NCBI RefSeq assembly: GCF_014203795.1
Contig: NZ_JACHJU010000006.1
Span: 248,001-312,000 of the forward strand
Reading direction: 5' to 3'
DNA from: Streptosporangium album
GTDB lineage: Bacteria > Actinomycetota > Actinomycetes > Streptosporangiales > Streptosporangiaceae
Length of the DNA stretch: 64,000 nt
The translations under genes were made by a program, and so were the position numbers. This document shows, in pieces, positions 7,876 through 17,000 of this stretch (position 1 is its first letter; every line of letters starts with the position of its first letter). The notes under the pieces are model-generated. The model did not search any database, was not told where the DNA came from, and saw nothing but the letters and a program-made list of their open reading frames with translations.

Positions 7876-9608
7876 CGATGAACCCCCTGTGTCAACCCTC
7901 TGACCAGCCACTTGCCAGTGGTGAACAGCAGCAGGGCGGGCACGGCGGTCATCATGACCCCCTGGGCTGCCAGTCCTCCGGCCGAGGTCGCGAAGTAGCG
8001 TGCCTGCTGCAGCAGCAGCAACGGCGCCTGATCCGCCGCCGGCCAGTTGAGCAGCAGGCCGACCACCAGGTCGTTCCAGACGAGGATGAAGGTCAGCACC
8101 CCCACCGCGACCACCGCGGGAACGCTCTCGGCCATCATCTGGACCATGGCGGAACGCCCTTCGGTGAGCGGTCGCCGCACCACCGGCCGCGGTACCGACA
8201 TGAACGCGTTGCGCAGGAGCAGCACGCCCAGGGGAAGCACCAGCGCGGCGTGCACGAAGCCCAGGACCACGACGCTGCCCAGGGAGACGCCCAGCACCTT
8301 TCCCAGCGGTACGGCCAGCACCTGCGGCGGCAGCACGGCGAGCACGACCGCCACCCCGGTGACGATCCGCCGCGTACGGCTGGACAGCCGTTCGTGTGTC
8401 AGGGCGTAGGCGGCGGGGACGGCCATCAGCAGGACGACGGAGGCGACCAGTAACCCGCGCTGCGCCGTGGCCACCAGCGCTCCGGCGAAGGAACCGCCGT
8501 CGAGGGCTTCGGCGTACGAGCTCAGGCCGTAGCCTCCGGTCCACCATCCGGACACGGCCACCGCGTCCGGGGCCCTGAACGAGGTGAGCACGAGGACGGC
8601 GAACGGGAACGCCCAGAGCACGGTCACCGCCGCGGTCATGGCACGCAGCGGCCAGCGGGTGCGGCGCGCGGCGGGCGGGCTCGCCCTCCGTCTCCGCAGT
8701 CCCGCCTCCGGCCAGTCACGGCGGAGCCTCCACAGCACCAGCAGTGCCACCGCGGCGGCCAGCACGGTCAGCAGGACCGCCAGCGCCGACGCCCGTCCGT
8801 CTCCGAGATCGTCGCGGTGGCGCCACCAGAAGAGCCCCACCACGTCCACCTCGGGCTGGACCGAACCCGGCGCGCCCACCAGGATCAGGTCGAACACACG
8901 GACGGCGGCGGTGAGCATGATCAGCATCACCAGCGCCGCCGTGGGGAACAGCGCCGGGATCACCACCATGCGCAGGCGGCGCAGCCGCCCGGCGCCGAAG
9001 ACGCGCCCCACGCGCAGGAGATCCGCCGGCATCTTGGCCAGGCCCACGTGGAAGACCAGGAAGGCCAGACCCGTCCACTGCCAGACGAACACCGTGCCGA
9101 GGACCAGCCAGATCCAGCCGGGCCCGGTGAAGAGCACGCGGTCGGCCAGCAGGGCGTTCACCATGCCCCGATGGGGGTCCGGGTCGAAGATCAGGCGGAA
9201 GGCCACCCCCGCCGTCAGCGGGGAGGTCACCGCGGGCAGCCCCAGCACGGTCAGCAGCAGCACGCGCGTGCCCCGCCCCGCGTCGCGGGCCAGCCAGGCC
9301 AGCCCGAGCCCGAGCGCGCAGACCACCGGAGCGAGCATCAGCCAGAGGGCGTTGTGGGACAGGGCCCGCCAGATCTCCTCATCGATCAGGACGTCCAGGT
9401 AGTTGGCCGGACCGGCGCCCTCGGTCACGCTCGCCACCACGGTCACGGCCAGCGGCCCGAGAAGGACGACGGACGCGAGAACGACGGCGGGCAGCAGGTG
9501 CCGCCAGGCGTCCCAGCGGCCATGCCCGGACGACTTGGCCGGCGCGCGCATGTCGTGATGGGGCGTGGCCTCGAAGAGAAGGTCGCCGGGGAGGTCGTCG
9601 CGCGTCAT
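7872..9608 (-). CDS. Fused two-domain sugar-type ABC permease
   Basis: A 578-residue integral membrane protein made of two binding-protein-dependent permease domains in one chain. The first (about 35-310) resembles MalF-type proteins (LLPAVVLASVVLLGPLAVTV, GLPAVTSPLTAGVAFRLIF, VWQWTGLAFLVFHVGLAKMP) and the second (about 325-578) MalG-type (LWAFPFAVLVLTSFR, TFILVWNDLVVGLLL). In this family the two halves are normally separate genes. The cytoplasmic EAA loops that dock the ATPase are poorly conserved: after KMPADLLRVG the first reads FGAGRLRRLRMVVIPAL, and the second, around RPLTEGRSAMVQMMAES, is barely recognisable. Start ATG at 9608 overlaps the solute-binding protein stop (ATGA). The substrate is unknown, and weak EAA loops fit the degenerate ATPase of the same operon. 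Confidence 0.78.
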   Translation of the reverse strand: MTRDDLPGDLLFEATPHHDMRAPAKSSGHGRWDAWRHLLPAVVLASVVLLGPLAVTVVASVTEGAGPANYLDVLIDEEIWRALSHNALWLMLAPVVCALGLGLAWLARDAGRGTRVLLLTVLGLPAVTSPLTAGVAFRLIFDPDPHRGMVNALLADRVLFTGPGWIWLVLGTVFVWQWTGLAFLVFHVGLAKMPADLLRVGRVFGAGRLRRLRMVVIPALFPTAALVMLIMLTAAVRVFDLILVGAPGSVQPEVDVVGLFWWRHRDDLGDGRASALAVLLTVLAAAVALLVLWRLRRDWPEAGLRRRRASPPAARRTRWPLRAMTAAVTVLWAFPFAVLVLTSFRAPDAVAVSGWWTGGYGLSSYAEALDGGSFAGALVATAQRGLLVASVVLLMAVPAAYALTHERLSSRTRRIVTGVAVVLAVLPPQVLAVPLGKVLGVSLGSVVVLGFVHAALVLPLGVLLLRNAFMSVPRPVVRRPLTEGRSAMVQMMAESVPAVVAVGVLTFILVWNDLVVGLLLNWPAADQAPLLLLQQARYFATSAGGLAAQGVMMTAVPALLLFTTGKWLVRGLTQGVHR

Positions 9609-10846
9609 GACGGCCGTCCCCTCCTGATCAGCTTCGCGATCATCCTCATCGCGTCGTCCGCGGCCTGTTCGGGCGCCTGCCCGTCGACGGCGACCGCGAC
9701 GAACAGCTCGGTCAGGACCCGCCACAGGCCCTGGCCGTCCCCACCCGACAGGGGCCCCGTGAGCCGATCGGAGAGGTCGAACTCGATCGACTGGCTCAGC
9801 TCCGGCACCAGGTCCCGTATCGGGGCCGGGTAGCCGCGGACGTTCTGGTTGAGCGACAGGAAACCTCCCGCGGCGGCCCAGCCTCCCAGCCGCTCACCGG
9901 CGCCCTCGCCGGTGAGCCACTCCACGAACCTCCTGCCGCGATCTCCGCTCGACTCGAGCGCCACGACGGCGTCCCCGCCGACCACCACACGCGGTGCGGG
10001 GTGGCCCCGCGGGCCGGGGAAGCGGAACCGCCACGCCTCCTGTCCCGGCGAGCGGTAGTGATCGATGACGGGCCAGGCGAAATCGGGGGCGGCCAGCATG
10101 TCGGCGCTGCCGTACCGGAAGACGTCGAGGATCGAGTCGTGAAACTGGGTGACCAGTGCCTGCCGGCCCCCGCCGGGGACGAGGCCGCGGATGGACCACA
10201 GGTCCGCCAGCCGGTTGAGCGCCTTCCTGATGGAGTCGTTGCCCCAGCTCTCGGGCTTCCTGTGCAGGGTGCTGTAGGTCGCCGGGTCGAGCCCGAGGAG
10301 GACGTTCTCGAACCAGTCGGTGAGCACCCAGCCGTCGGCCGCGGCGATGGCGAGCGGCGGGCGACCGTCCTTCGCCCGCGCGCGGTCGCGGCACAGCTCC
10401 ACCCAGCTCTCCCAGTCGGTGGGCAGGGTCGGTACGGCCTCCGGCCGGTACCACACCAGCGACTTGTGCGCGACTTTGAACCAGGCGCCCTTGAGCGTGC
10501 CGTCCGCCCCGCAGCGCATGAGGTCCTGCCAGAAGGGAGGGTCGCCGGACGGCAGGGACTGCAGCCGCGCACAGACGGCGGACTCGTTGATCAGCCCGGG
10601 TCGCGGCACGATCGCCACGTCGGGGGTGGCCGCCGGAGCCACCGAACTTCCGAGCAGGGCGGCGATGTTGTCCCCGGCCGAGTAGACGACGGCGGACTGT
10701 CCCTGCAGGACCCGGTTGAAGCGACCCAGCTCCCAGCCGCTCCACACCACCGCGATCCGCAGCGGGGGGTCGCCGCCGCAGCCCGTCAGCCCGGCGGCGG
10801 CCAGGCCCGACAGTACGGCGAGGGCATGCCTACGGTCCATCCGCAT
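9605..10846 (-). CDS. Extracellular solute-binding lipoprotein, ABC sugar type
   Basis: A 413-residue lipoprotein with an N-terminal export signal and lipobox (LAAAGLTGCGG), so it is lipidated on the cysteine and held outside the membrane. The body resembles family 1 solute-binding proteins, with PTLPTDWESWVELCRDRA and DMLAAPDFAWPVI. It is the second gene of the minus-strand operon. Its start lies inside the 3' end of the ATPase gene (17-base overlap), and GGGAGG is 6 bases before the chosen ATG at 10846. Family 1 proteins usually bind oligosaccharides or sugar-like solutes, but the ligand cannot be read from the sequence. With a crippled ATPase partner it may act as a ligand sensor; that is inference. 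Confidence 0.78.
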   Translation of the reverse strand: MRMDRRHALAVLSGLAAAGLTGCGGDPPLRIAVVWSGWELGRFNRVLQGQSAVVYSAGDNIAALLGSSVAPAATPDVAIVPRPGLINESAVCARLQSLPSGDPPFWQDLMRCGADGTLKGAWFKVAHKSLVWYRPEAVPTLPTDWESWVELCRDRARAKDGRPPLAIAAADGWVLTDWFENVLLGLDPATYSTLHRKPESWGNDSIRKALNRLADLWSIRGLVPGGGRQALVTQFHDSILDVFRYGSADMLAAPDFAWPVIDHYRSPGQEAWRFRFPGPRGHPAPRVVVGGDAVVALESSGDRGRRFVEWLTGEGAGERLGGWAAAGGFLSLNQNVRGYPAPIRDLVPELSQSIEFDLSDRLTGPLSGGDGQGLWRVLTELFVAVAVDGQAPEQAADDAMRMIAKLIRRGRPS

Positions 10847-11522
10847 CGACGACCTCCCAGGAGGCTGCGGGGGTACGGAGCATCTCGACCCGGTGCCTGT
10901 CATCGCTCACCACCAGGACCGGCAGGTCCGGGTAGGCCTTCAGGCTCTCGCTCACCGCCACGTGGCAGGGCGGGTATCCCGCGCGATCCTCGATCACCAC
11001 GGCCTCCGCCGTCGGCCAGTGGCACATCGCGCGGGCGAGCGCCACCCGGAGCCTTTCGTCGGGGGAGAGGTCGTGCGGCCGCCAGCCCAGGAACCCGTGA
11101 AGGTTCAGCCGTCCGGCCACCAAGTTCACGTGCCCTTTTCGGTGATTTGCATGCTCTTTTCGGGAGTTGTCCGGATGGCGGTTCCGCACCCCGAATTCGA
11201 TGTTCTGCTCGACCGTCAGGTGGGGGAAAAGACTGCCCCCGGCAGGCACGAAGGCGATGCCGCGCTCCTCTGAGCTCAGTGAGGTGATCTCGCGGTGGCC
11301 GATCAGAATCCTGCCCCTGATCGGCCAGGCCTGCCCCAGCAGCACGTCGGTGAAGGTCTCCGCGTCGGCGGTGCCGTCCGCCAGCACGACCCCCGTCTGC
11401 CCGGTCTGGACGACCAGGGAATCGGGCTTCAGCGCACGCCCGTTCCCCTCGTGCTCCCAGCGGAGACCGTCCAGGTGGAATTCCCAGTGCGGATCGTCCG
11501 ATTGAAGCTGTGGCCCGGGCAT
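10830..11522 (-). CDS. Degenerate ABC-type ATPase domain protein
   Basis: A 230-residue protein with the outline of a sugar ABC ATPase but with every catalytic motif altered. Where Walker A should be the sequence reads VVLADGTADAETF, with no lysine. The Q-loop region reads IAFVPAGGSLFPHLTVEQNI, which keeps the FPHLTV context but lacks the glutamine. The signature is LSPDERLRVALARAMC instead of LSGGQ. Walker B is AVVIEDRAG, and the switch histidine is replaced in VVSDDRHRVEML. The flanking framework is intact and the frame is open, so it is maintained rather than decaying. Start ATG at 11522 has GGAG 10 bases upstream. The reading frame continues toward the IS element but becomes low-complexity there. 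Confidence 0.68.
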   Translation of the reverse strand: MPGPQLQSDDPHWEFHLDGLRWEHEGNGRALKPDSLVVQTGQTGVVLADGTADAETFTDVLLGQAWPIRGRILIGHREITSLSSEERGIAFVPAGGSLFPHLTVEQNIEFGVRNRHPDNSRKEHANHRKGHVNLVAGRLNLHGFLGWRPHDLSPDERLRVALARAMCHWPTAEAVVIEDRAGYPPCHVAVSESLKAYPDLPVLVVSDDRHRVEMLRTPAASWEVVDADGP

Positions 11523-11911
11523 GTATTCATCAGCTCCGGTGAGCGGGGAGACGTCCCTCCTTGTATAACGTAACGAGATTGGTCTTTGAAAGGTTTCGGT
11601 GGATTGCGCCCCGATTGATTTCCGCCTCCGCGGGGTGGGGAAACCCGCCCACGTCGGGGCGGACGGTCTCCGCGGCGGCCGGGGCGCCGGGCCCCGGCTG
11701 TGCTGACGTCTCCGGCCGGCCCCGCGCGGGGTCCCGCCGGGGTCGGCGGCCACCCAGCTCGCGTTCGGGTGGTCGGGGGCGACGCCTCTGCCGAGGAAGT
11801 CGTAGACGGTGTCGGCGTACAGCCGTGCCACCTGGGGTGTCGAGGCGTTGCCGTACCGGGCCACGGCCTCGTACCAGCGCCCGGCGTCTGTAAGCGATTG
11901 ACATTGAGTCA
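11523..11911 (-). pseudogene. Gene remnant cut by the IS5-type element
   Basis: Between the degenerate ATPase and the IS end, the minus strand carries about 55 codons that look truly coding: LTDAGRWYEAVARYGNAS, then VARLYADTVYDFLGRGVAPD and NASWVAADP. The frame then becomes proline/arginine-rich and its register is unclear. The pattern of aromatic, small and YADxVYxxL residues resembles the linker of secreted amidases, but this is weak. The first ATG of the piece is created by the IS end itself. No continuation is seen on the other side of the IS, so the 5' part was deleted or lies elsewhere. Confidence 0.4.
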
Positions 11912-12901
11912 TTGTCAGCAACCGGCGTTCACGCTGGGTGACAGCTGCTTGTGAGCTTGCTCCCGGTGGAAGAGGACGAGCGCCGCGGCGACGATACCGC
12001 CGATCTTCCAAGGGCACTTGCTGACGTTCCGCAGTGCCTTGAACCGCATCTTGAGCTGGGCGTTCGCTCGTTCGGCGAGGGCTCGGAGCGCACCGTGGAC
12101 CTTGTTGTACTGGATCTGATCGTCGGTGAGTGTGCCACCCCGAGACCTCTTGTACGGCAGGCGAAACCCCATACCCGCATCGACGTAGCCGAGGTCGGCC
12201 AACGTGATCAGCCCGTCCTCGGCGGCCTTGGCCAGCGGGTCGAGGAGGCCGTGCAGGCGGGCACAGGTGAGATCGTGTTCACGGCCGGGCCGTACCTCAG
12301 AAGTCCACAGCGGGTCGCCGCCGGGGCTGGACAGGACCTGAATGTTGCCGCCGTGCTGCTTGTGTTTTCCACTCCACCACAGGTCGGCGCCGTTCGGGCC
12401 CAGGGCGCGGCAGCGGTCGGTTTCGATCAGCGTGCCATCCAGATGCAGGTGGGTGTAGCCGGCGGCCTTCGCCGCCGTGAGCGCCTCCTGTAGCGTCGGC
12501 GCCTGGGCCTTCAATACGGTGACCCCTTCTTCGACGTACCGATCACAGGTCGCGTGCGAGATGGCGTTATCGGCGGCCGGCCGGGCGATCCGAGCGCCGT
12601 CCACCAGCCAGCGGATGATCAGAACGGCCTGCTTGAACTCGCCCAGCGCCCGAGTGCCCGCGCGGGTGCGGCGCCGTACCCGCTCGGCGCGCAACAGCCC
12701 GGCCAGAAACAGCACAACCTCGCGCGGCATGTCCAACTCGGCTGTGTAGGTGATACTGGAGGTCACGTGAAGCCCTTGTGTGCGGTGCGGTGGATCCTTC
12801 GACAAGACCCACCCCTACCAGGGGCTTCACGCTTTTCTCTACTTGATCACTCCCACGCCCGCCGTGATCGGCTACACACGGTCATCGACCGTTGCTGACA
12901 A
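11912..12901 (-). mobile_element. IS5-superfamily insertion sequence with ~11-bp terminal inverted repeats
   Basis: About 990 bases bounded by matching ends: TTGTCAGCAAC at 11912-11922 and its reverse complement GTTGCTGACAA at 12891-12901; agreement continues a few bases further inside with one slip. It contains one transposase gene on the minus strand. No convincing target duplication is seen in the flanks, which suggests an old insertion or a later rearrangement. It lies between the remnant upstream of the ABC-type operon and the DUF4132 gene. Confidence 0.8.
11915..12766 (-). CDS. IS5-superfamily DDE transposase (DDE_Tnp_4 type)
   Basis: A 283-residue transposase. The N-terminal half carries a helix-turn-helix region (LGEFKQAVLIIRWLVDGARI, ISHATCDRYVEEGV). 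The catalytic DDE residues are placed in YTHLHLDGTLIETDR, LITLADLGYVDAG and ALRALAERANAQLK, as in HARBI1/IS5-like enzymes. The frame is intact, so the element may be active. The GTG at 12766 has AAGGG 6 bases upstream; an in-frame ATG at 12805 would add 13 residues. The stop codon lies inside the left terminal repeat, which is common for compact insertion sequences. Confidence 0.83.
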   Translation of the reverse strand: MTSSITYTAELDMPREVVLFLAGLLRAERVRRRTRAGTRALGEFKQAVLIIRWLVDGARIARPAADNAISHATCDRYVEEGVTVLKAQAPTLQEALTAAKAAGYTHLHLDGTLIETDRCRALGPNGADLWWSGKHKQHGGNIQVLSSPGGDPLWTSEVRPGREHDLTCARLHGLLDPLAKAAEDGLITLADLGYVDAGMGFRLPYKRSRGGTLTDDQIQYNKVHGALRALAERANAQLKMRFKALRNVSKCPWKIGGIVAAALVLFHREQAHKQLSPSVNAGC

Positions 12902-13152
12902 CGTCTCATTACTCACCCGGTAAATGAAGGGGTGCTTCTCAATTTCGGCCCGCAATAAGTGGTAACCGAAAACAGATGAGCCGACTGCCGGAGGACCTCG
13001 CGCCAGACGGGGCCGGAGCCCCGCCCCGGGTGGCGCCGGCAGCCTCGGACGGGCCTCTCCCCGTAGGCGGATCGGCCGGAGCGCTGATTACTCGATTGTC
13101 GGTCGAGGGCGTTAACGTTCCGCGCATCGCAGTCACAGGTGCTGAAACCCCT

Positions 13153-14058
13153 GTGAAAGTTGACGATCCGTGCGCGATGAGGGGGAAACCGTTGGGTTGG
13201 CTGTCGGCGGGAGACGGGTACGAGATCGCCCTGATGGAGGGACGGGTGGTGGCGAGGGCCACCGCCGGCCGGGCGGCGGGACGGCAGTTGAAATCGCTGC
13301 CCAAACAGGTGCGGGAACACCCCGAGACACAGCGGCTGCGCCTCTTCGCCGCATGGCTCGACCGGCACGCGGCCGCCTGCCAGGCCCAGGTGGACACCTG
13401 GATGGTGTCGTCCCTGCCCGTCCCCACCGGGCTGGTGGCCCGGGTGTGGCCGGACGAGGCGTGGCAGTCGGTGCTGCGTGACCTCGTGGTGGTCGGCGAC
13501 GACCCCGACGAGGCGGGCTTCCTGCGGGACGTCACCGGCTCCGGAGAGCTGCGCGTGGTGAACCTGGACGGCGAGACCGTCCGGCTCTCCCCGGCCACGG
13601 TGACCCTGCCGCACCCCGTGCTGCTGCCCGATCTGGAGGAGCTGCGGGAGTTCGCCGCGGAGCTGGGTGTCGACCAGCGCGTCGAGCAGATCCACCGGGC
13701 GACCTGGACCATGCCGGCCGATCCGGCGGCGAGGGCCACCGCGATGACGGAGTTCGCCGGAGGAAGATTCGGTTCCCGGTCCGGCCTCACCGCCCGGGCC
13801 ACCTCCCTCGGCTACCGGGTGTCGGGAGGTTACGCCACCTGTTCGGTGCGTGACGCCGGGTTGATCGCCGAGGCGTCGGTGTGGATCGGGGAGCCCTACT
13901 GGGACGGGGAGACCGAGACGGGCAGCCTGAGCTGGCACGACCAGGACGGCAGGGAGCTGCCGCCCCGGAAGGTCGGCCCGGTGGCCTGGTCGGAGGGGAT
14001 GCGGATGGCCGCGGCGCTGTACGCCGGGCGGACGGTCGAGGGAGGAAGGGACGCATGA
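13153..14058 (+). CDS. DUF4132 domain protein (MolR-type)
   Basis: A protein of about 301 residues, almost entirely DUF4132: LGWLSAGDGYEIALMEGRVV, the basic LKSLPKQVREHPETQRLR, then AQVDTWMVSSLPVPTGLVAR, VVNLDGETVRLSP and PHPVLLPDLEELREFAAELG. In E. coli this domain forms the C-terminal part of MolR, encoded beside the yeh MoxR/vWA genes; its biochemical role is unknown. Here it is a stand-alone protein and the first gene of the cluster. The start is uncertain: GTG 13153 is chosen, ATG 13177 is possible, and the frame is open back to 12976 but that part is not protein-like. The end overlaps the next gene (ATGA), implying translational coupling. The preceding 250 bases up to the IS should carry the promoter. 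Confidence 0.75.
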   Translation: MKVDDPCAMRGKPLGWLSAGDGYEIALMEGRVVARATAGRAAGRQLKSLPKQVREHPETQRLRLFAAWLDRHAAACQAQVDTWMVSSLPVPTGLVARVWPDEAWQSVLRDLVVVGDDPDEAGFLRDVTGSGELRVVNLDGETVRLSPATVTLPHPVLLPDLEELREFAAELGVDQRVEQIHRATWTMPADPAARATAMTEFAGGRFGSRSGLTARATSLGYRVSGGYATCSVRDAGLIAEASVWIGEPYWDGETETGSLSWHDQDGRELPPRKVGPVAWSEGMRMAAALYAGRTVEGGRDA

Positions 14059-17000
14059 GCGGCGCCGTGTCGTCAGCGGGGACGGGAGCCGGGCGGCTGC
14101 CCGGATCGGAGGCGGAGATCGGGACGCGGGAGCTGCCCGGAACGGGGACGGAGATCGGGATGCGGGAGCTGGTCGAGGCCGGGGCGGTGCTTCCGCCGGG
14201 TGCGGACGGAGACGACGAGCGGGTGGTGCCGCTGACCACGCGCGCCTACCGGCATCCGGGGCTGGACGGCCGGGTGGTGGTGCGCCTGGTCGCCGAGGAA
14301 CTGGGCGCCGCGGAGGACGCGGCGGCCGGTTTCCTCGGGTTGGAGCCGGCCGGAGAGCCGGCCGTGGTCGGGCTGGGCCTGCGGCGCTCACTGGGCTTCC
14401 CCGAGTGGGTGCTGGTGCACCATCCCCGCGACGGTCACCACGCGCTCGCCGTGGTGCCGGAGCTGGAACGTACGGCCCGGCAGGCGAGGTCCAAGCCGAA
14501 GGCCGCCCTCGACACCTTCCGGCGGCTCGCCGCACAGCTGGCCGTGTCCGTCCCGCACTTCCTGCCGACGTTCTTCGAGCAGGCGGGACGGCTGTTCCTC
14601 GCGGTGGACAATCTCACCTACGCGGCGCAGATGTTCACCCAGGCGCGCAAGGCGGAGGCCGAGCACGGCCTGCCCGTCGACGAGAAGCGGCTCGACGAGG
14701 TGTTCCTGGAGTTCGCGCTCGCCGGGGTGCTGCCGGTGAAGGCCCTGTCCGGATACGCCAGGGAGCTGGCCGCCCGGGTGCCCGCGGAGGAGGCCCTGCT
14801 CAGGTTCCGCAGGCTGTGCGTCCGCCGTACGGCGGCCGGCCTGGCGCCGTCGGCGCAGATCGCCGCCGACCTGCGCCGCCTGGCCCGGGCGGCGGGCCGG
14901 GACGTTGACGCGGAGGAGCGCTCCTACCTCGCCGAACTGCTCGGCATGCCGCCCGTCGCGGGGGCGCCGCTCGGCTGGTGGAAGGCGCACCGCCCCGCCC
15001 TGGTGGCGATGGCGCGACAGGACCCGGAGATCCGCGGGACGTTGCTGAACCTGATGCCCCACGACGGCGGCGGCGGGATGTCCGGCTTCTGGCTGGAGCT
15101 GCTGGAGGAGTCGGGCGCCACCGCGGGCCTGGGCGACGGCGAGGTGTCCGGACAGGAGCGTCCCGCGGACGGCACGGTCGGCTGGCTCGGGCGTTTCCTG
15201 AAGATCTGGCGTCTCGGGCGGCGCGAGGAGCTGCGGTCGCCGGACCTGTACGCGCTGGTGGAACGCGTGGCCGGGCGGCTGCGCGCCGAGCTCGCCGGGC
15301 CGGGCAGGGCGCTGGACGCCACCTTCGACGTCGACCTGCTCGACCTGCTGCTCTCGCTGGACGTGCCGGTCGCCGATCCCGGCGAGAGAATGTGGCTGCG
15401 ACTGGAACAGTGGGCGGAGAAAGGGACGCGGCGTGACCTGCTCGCCCTGGCCGCCGACACCCGGTTCCGGCCGGCGTTCCACCAGGCCGCCGACCGGTTC
15501 GACGACGACGAGGACGGCCTGCGTGCCATACGCCGCCTGGCCGCCTCCCCCGGCGGCCGGCCGATGCTCGCCGAATGGATGAGGACGGTCACCCGGCGTT
15601 CGTCGGCCGTCGGCCTGCCCCAGCTGCCCGCCGCGCTCGGAAGGCTGACCTGGTTGCCCGCCGAGGCGCTGCTCCTCGCCGAGCGGGAGGTCGCCGCGAT
15701 CACGCGGACCGATCTCGCCGCCGAACTCGCCCGGACGCTGCGCGGCGGGCTCCTCGACGAGCTGGGCTGGCCGGTCTGGGAGGAGGCGGTCGCCGCCCTC
15801 GCCGGCCCGGGGGGCATCGGCGAGATCACGGTCGCCGACGCCTGGCCGCACCTGATCGTCTCGGGCCCGTCCCAGGTCAGGGTCATCGGAGCCGAGGGCG
15901 CCGTGCTCACCCACGACCTGCGGAGCCGGCCGGACGACGCCTACAGCAGCCCGGGTTTCCACTATGTCGACGGCGAGCTGCTCGTCTACTGGAACACCTA
16001 CGGCCAGACCCCGGATTTGCGCGGCTACTGGCACTCCTCGGCAGGGGAGCTCAGGACGATGGAGGCCCAGGGGAACAGGTGGGAGCTGCGCGGCGACAGG
16101 GTCACTCTGCCGCTGCCCGCCGGTGGGCGGACGACGGGCGCCGGTGTGCTCCACCCGGGAGACACCGTCCTGCCCGCCAGCGGGCACCTGAGCAGCGACG
16201 GGACGTCGTTCTGGGCATGGGACCCCGACGAGGGCTGGCGCGAGTACGACCCGGTCGGCATGGCCTACGGCAGGAAGAGCATGCCCGGCTTCCTCGCCGA
16301 CGCGCTGCGCTCGGCTCCGGCGGGCAGCACCTTCCGCGAAGGCCGGCTGCTGCCCGCCCCCTCCGGCGAGGCCACCCCGGCCGGAGTCCCGGTGGGCGGC
16401 CTGCTCGGCTGGCGGGTGGTCGAGCTGCCCGACGGATCGCTGCGTGGTGAGGACCTCGCCGGGCGCACCGTCACCCTGAACGGCGGCCCGCACGAGCCGC
16501 TGCCGGTGCTCGCCGTGACGTTCCCCGGAGACGACAGGCCCCGTGCCGTCACCGGACGCCACCGTGACGTCGCGCTGGTCGACCCGGAGCGGGTCGTCAC
16601 CGCGACGGTCAGCGTGAACGGCTCTCCCGGGGTGTTCGCCGCGGGCACCGCGCTGCTGCCGCCGCTGCGCTACTGGCACTTCCTGGGGCCCCGCGACCCG
16701 GAGGGCTCCTCGGCCCTGCGCCGGATCGACGAGGAGACCGCGGCGGCCCTGCTGAAGGGCGCCGGCCTGGTGGAGTCGGCCGACCCCGGGCAGCCGGGAC
16801 AGCCCGGCTCCGAGGAGCTACGCGCGCTGGTCCGCACGCTGCTGCCGCAGGTCGGCCATGACGCGCTGATCGCCGGGATCGCCGGGACGGCACGGTTCGC
16901 CGCCGCCCTGCAGACCACCCTGGACACCGTGGCGGCCCGGCTCGCCGGCGCCCTCGCCGGAGAACGGGAGGAGGAGCAGGAGCCGACAGGCCCTTCCGAC

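Noticed and set aside
8817..9833. Plus-strand frame inside the permease gene
   Set aside because: His/Gln/Arg-rich shadow; the minus-strand permease has clear membrane segments.
14388..16679. A 763-codon minus-strand frame inside the 1663-residue gene
   Set aside because: Low-complexity, no start signals or motifs, fully covered by the plus-strand gene that is coupled to its neighbours.
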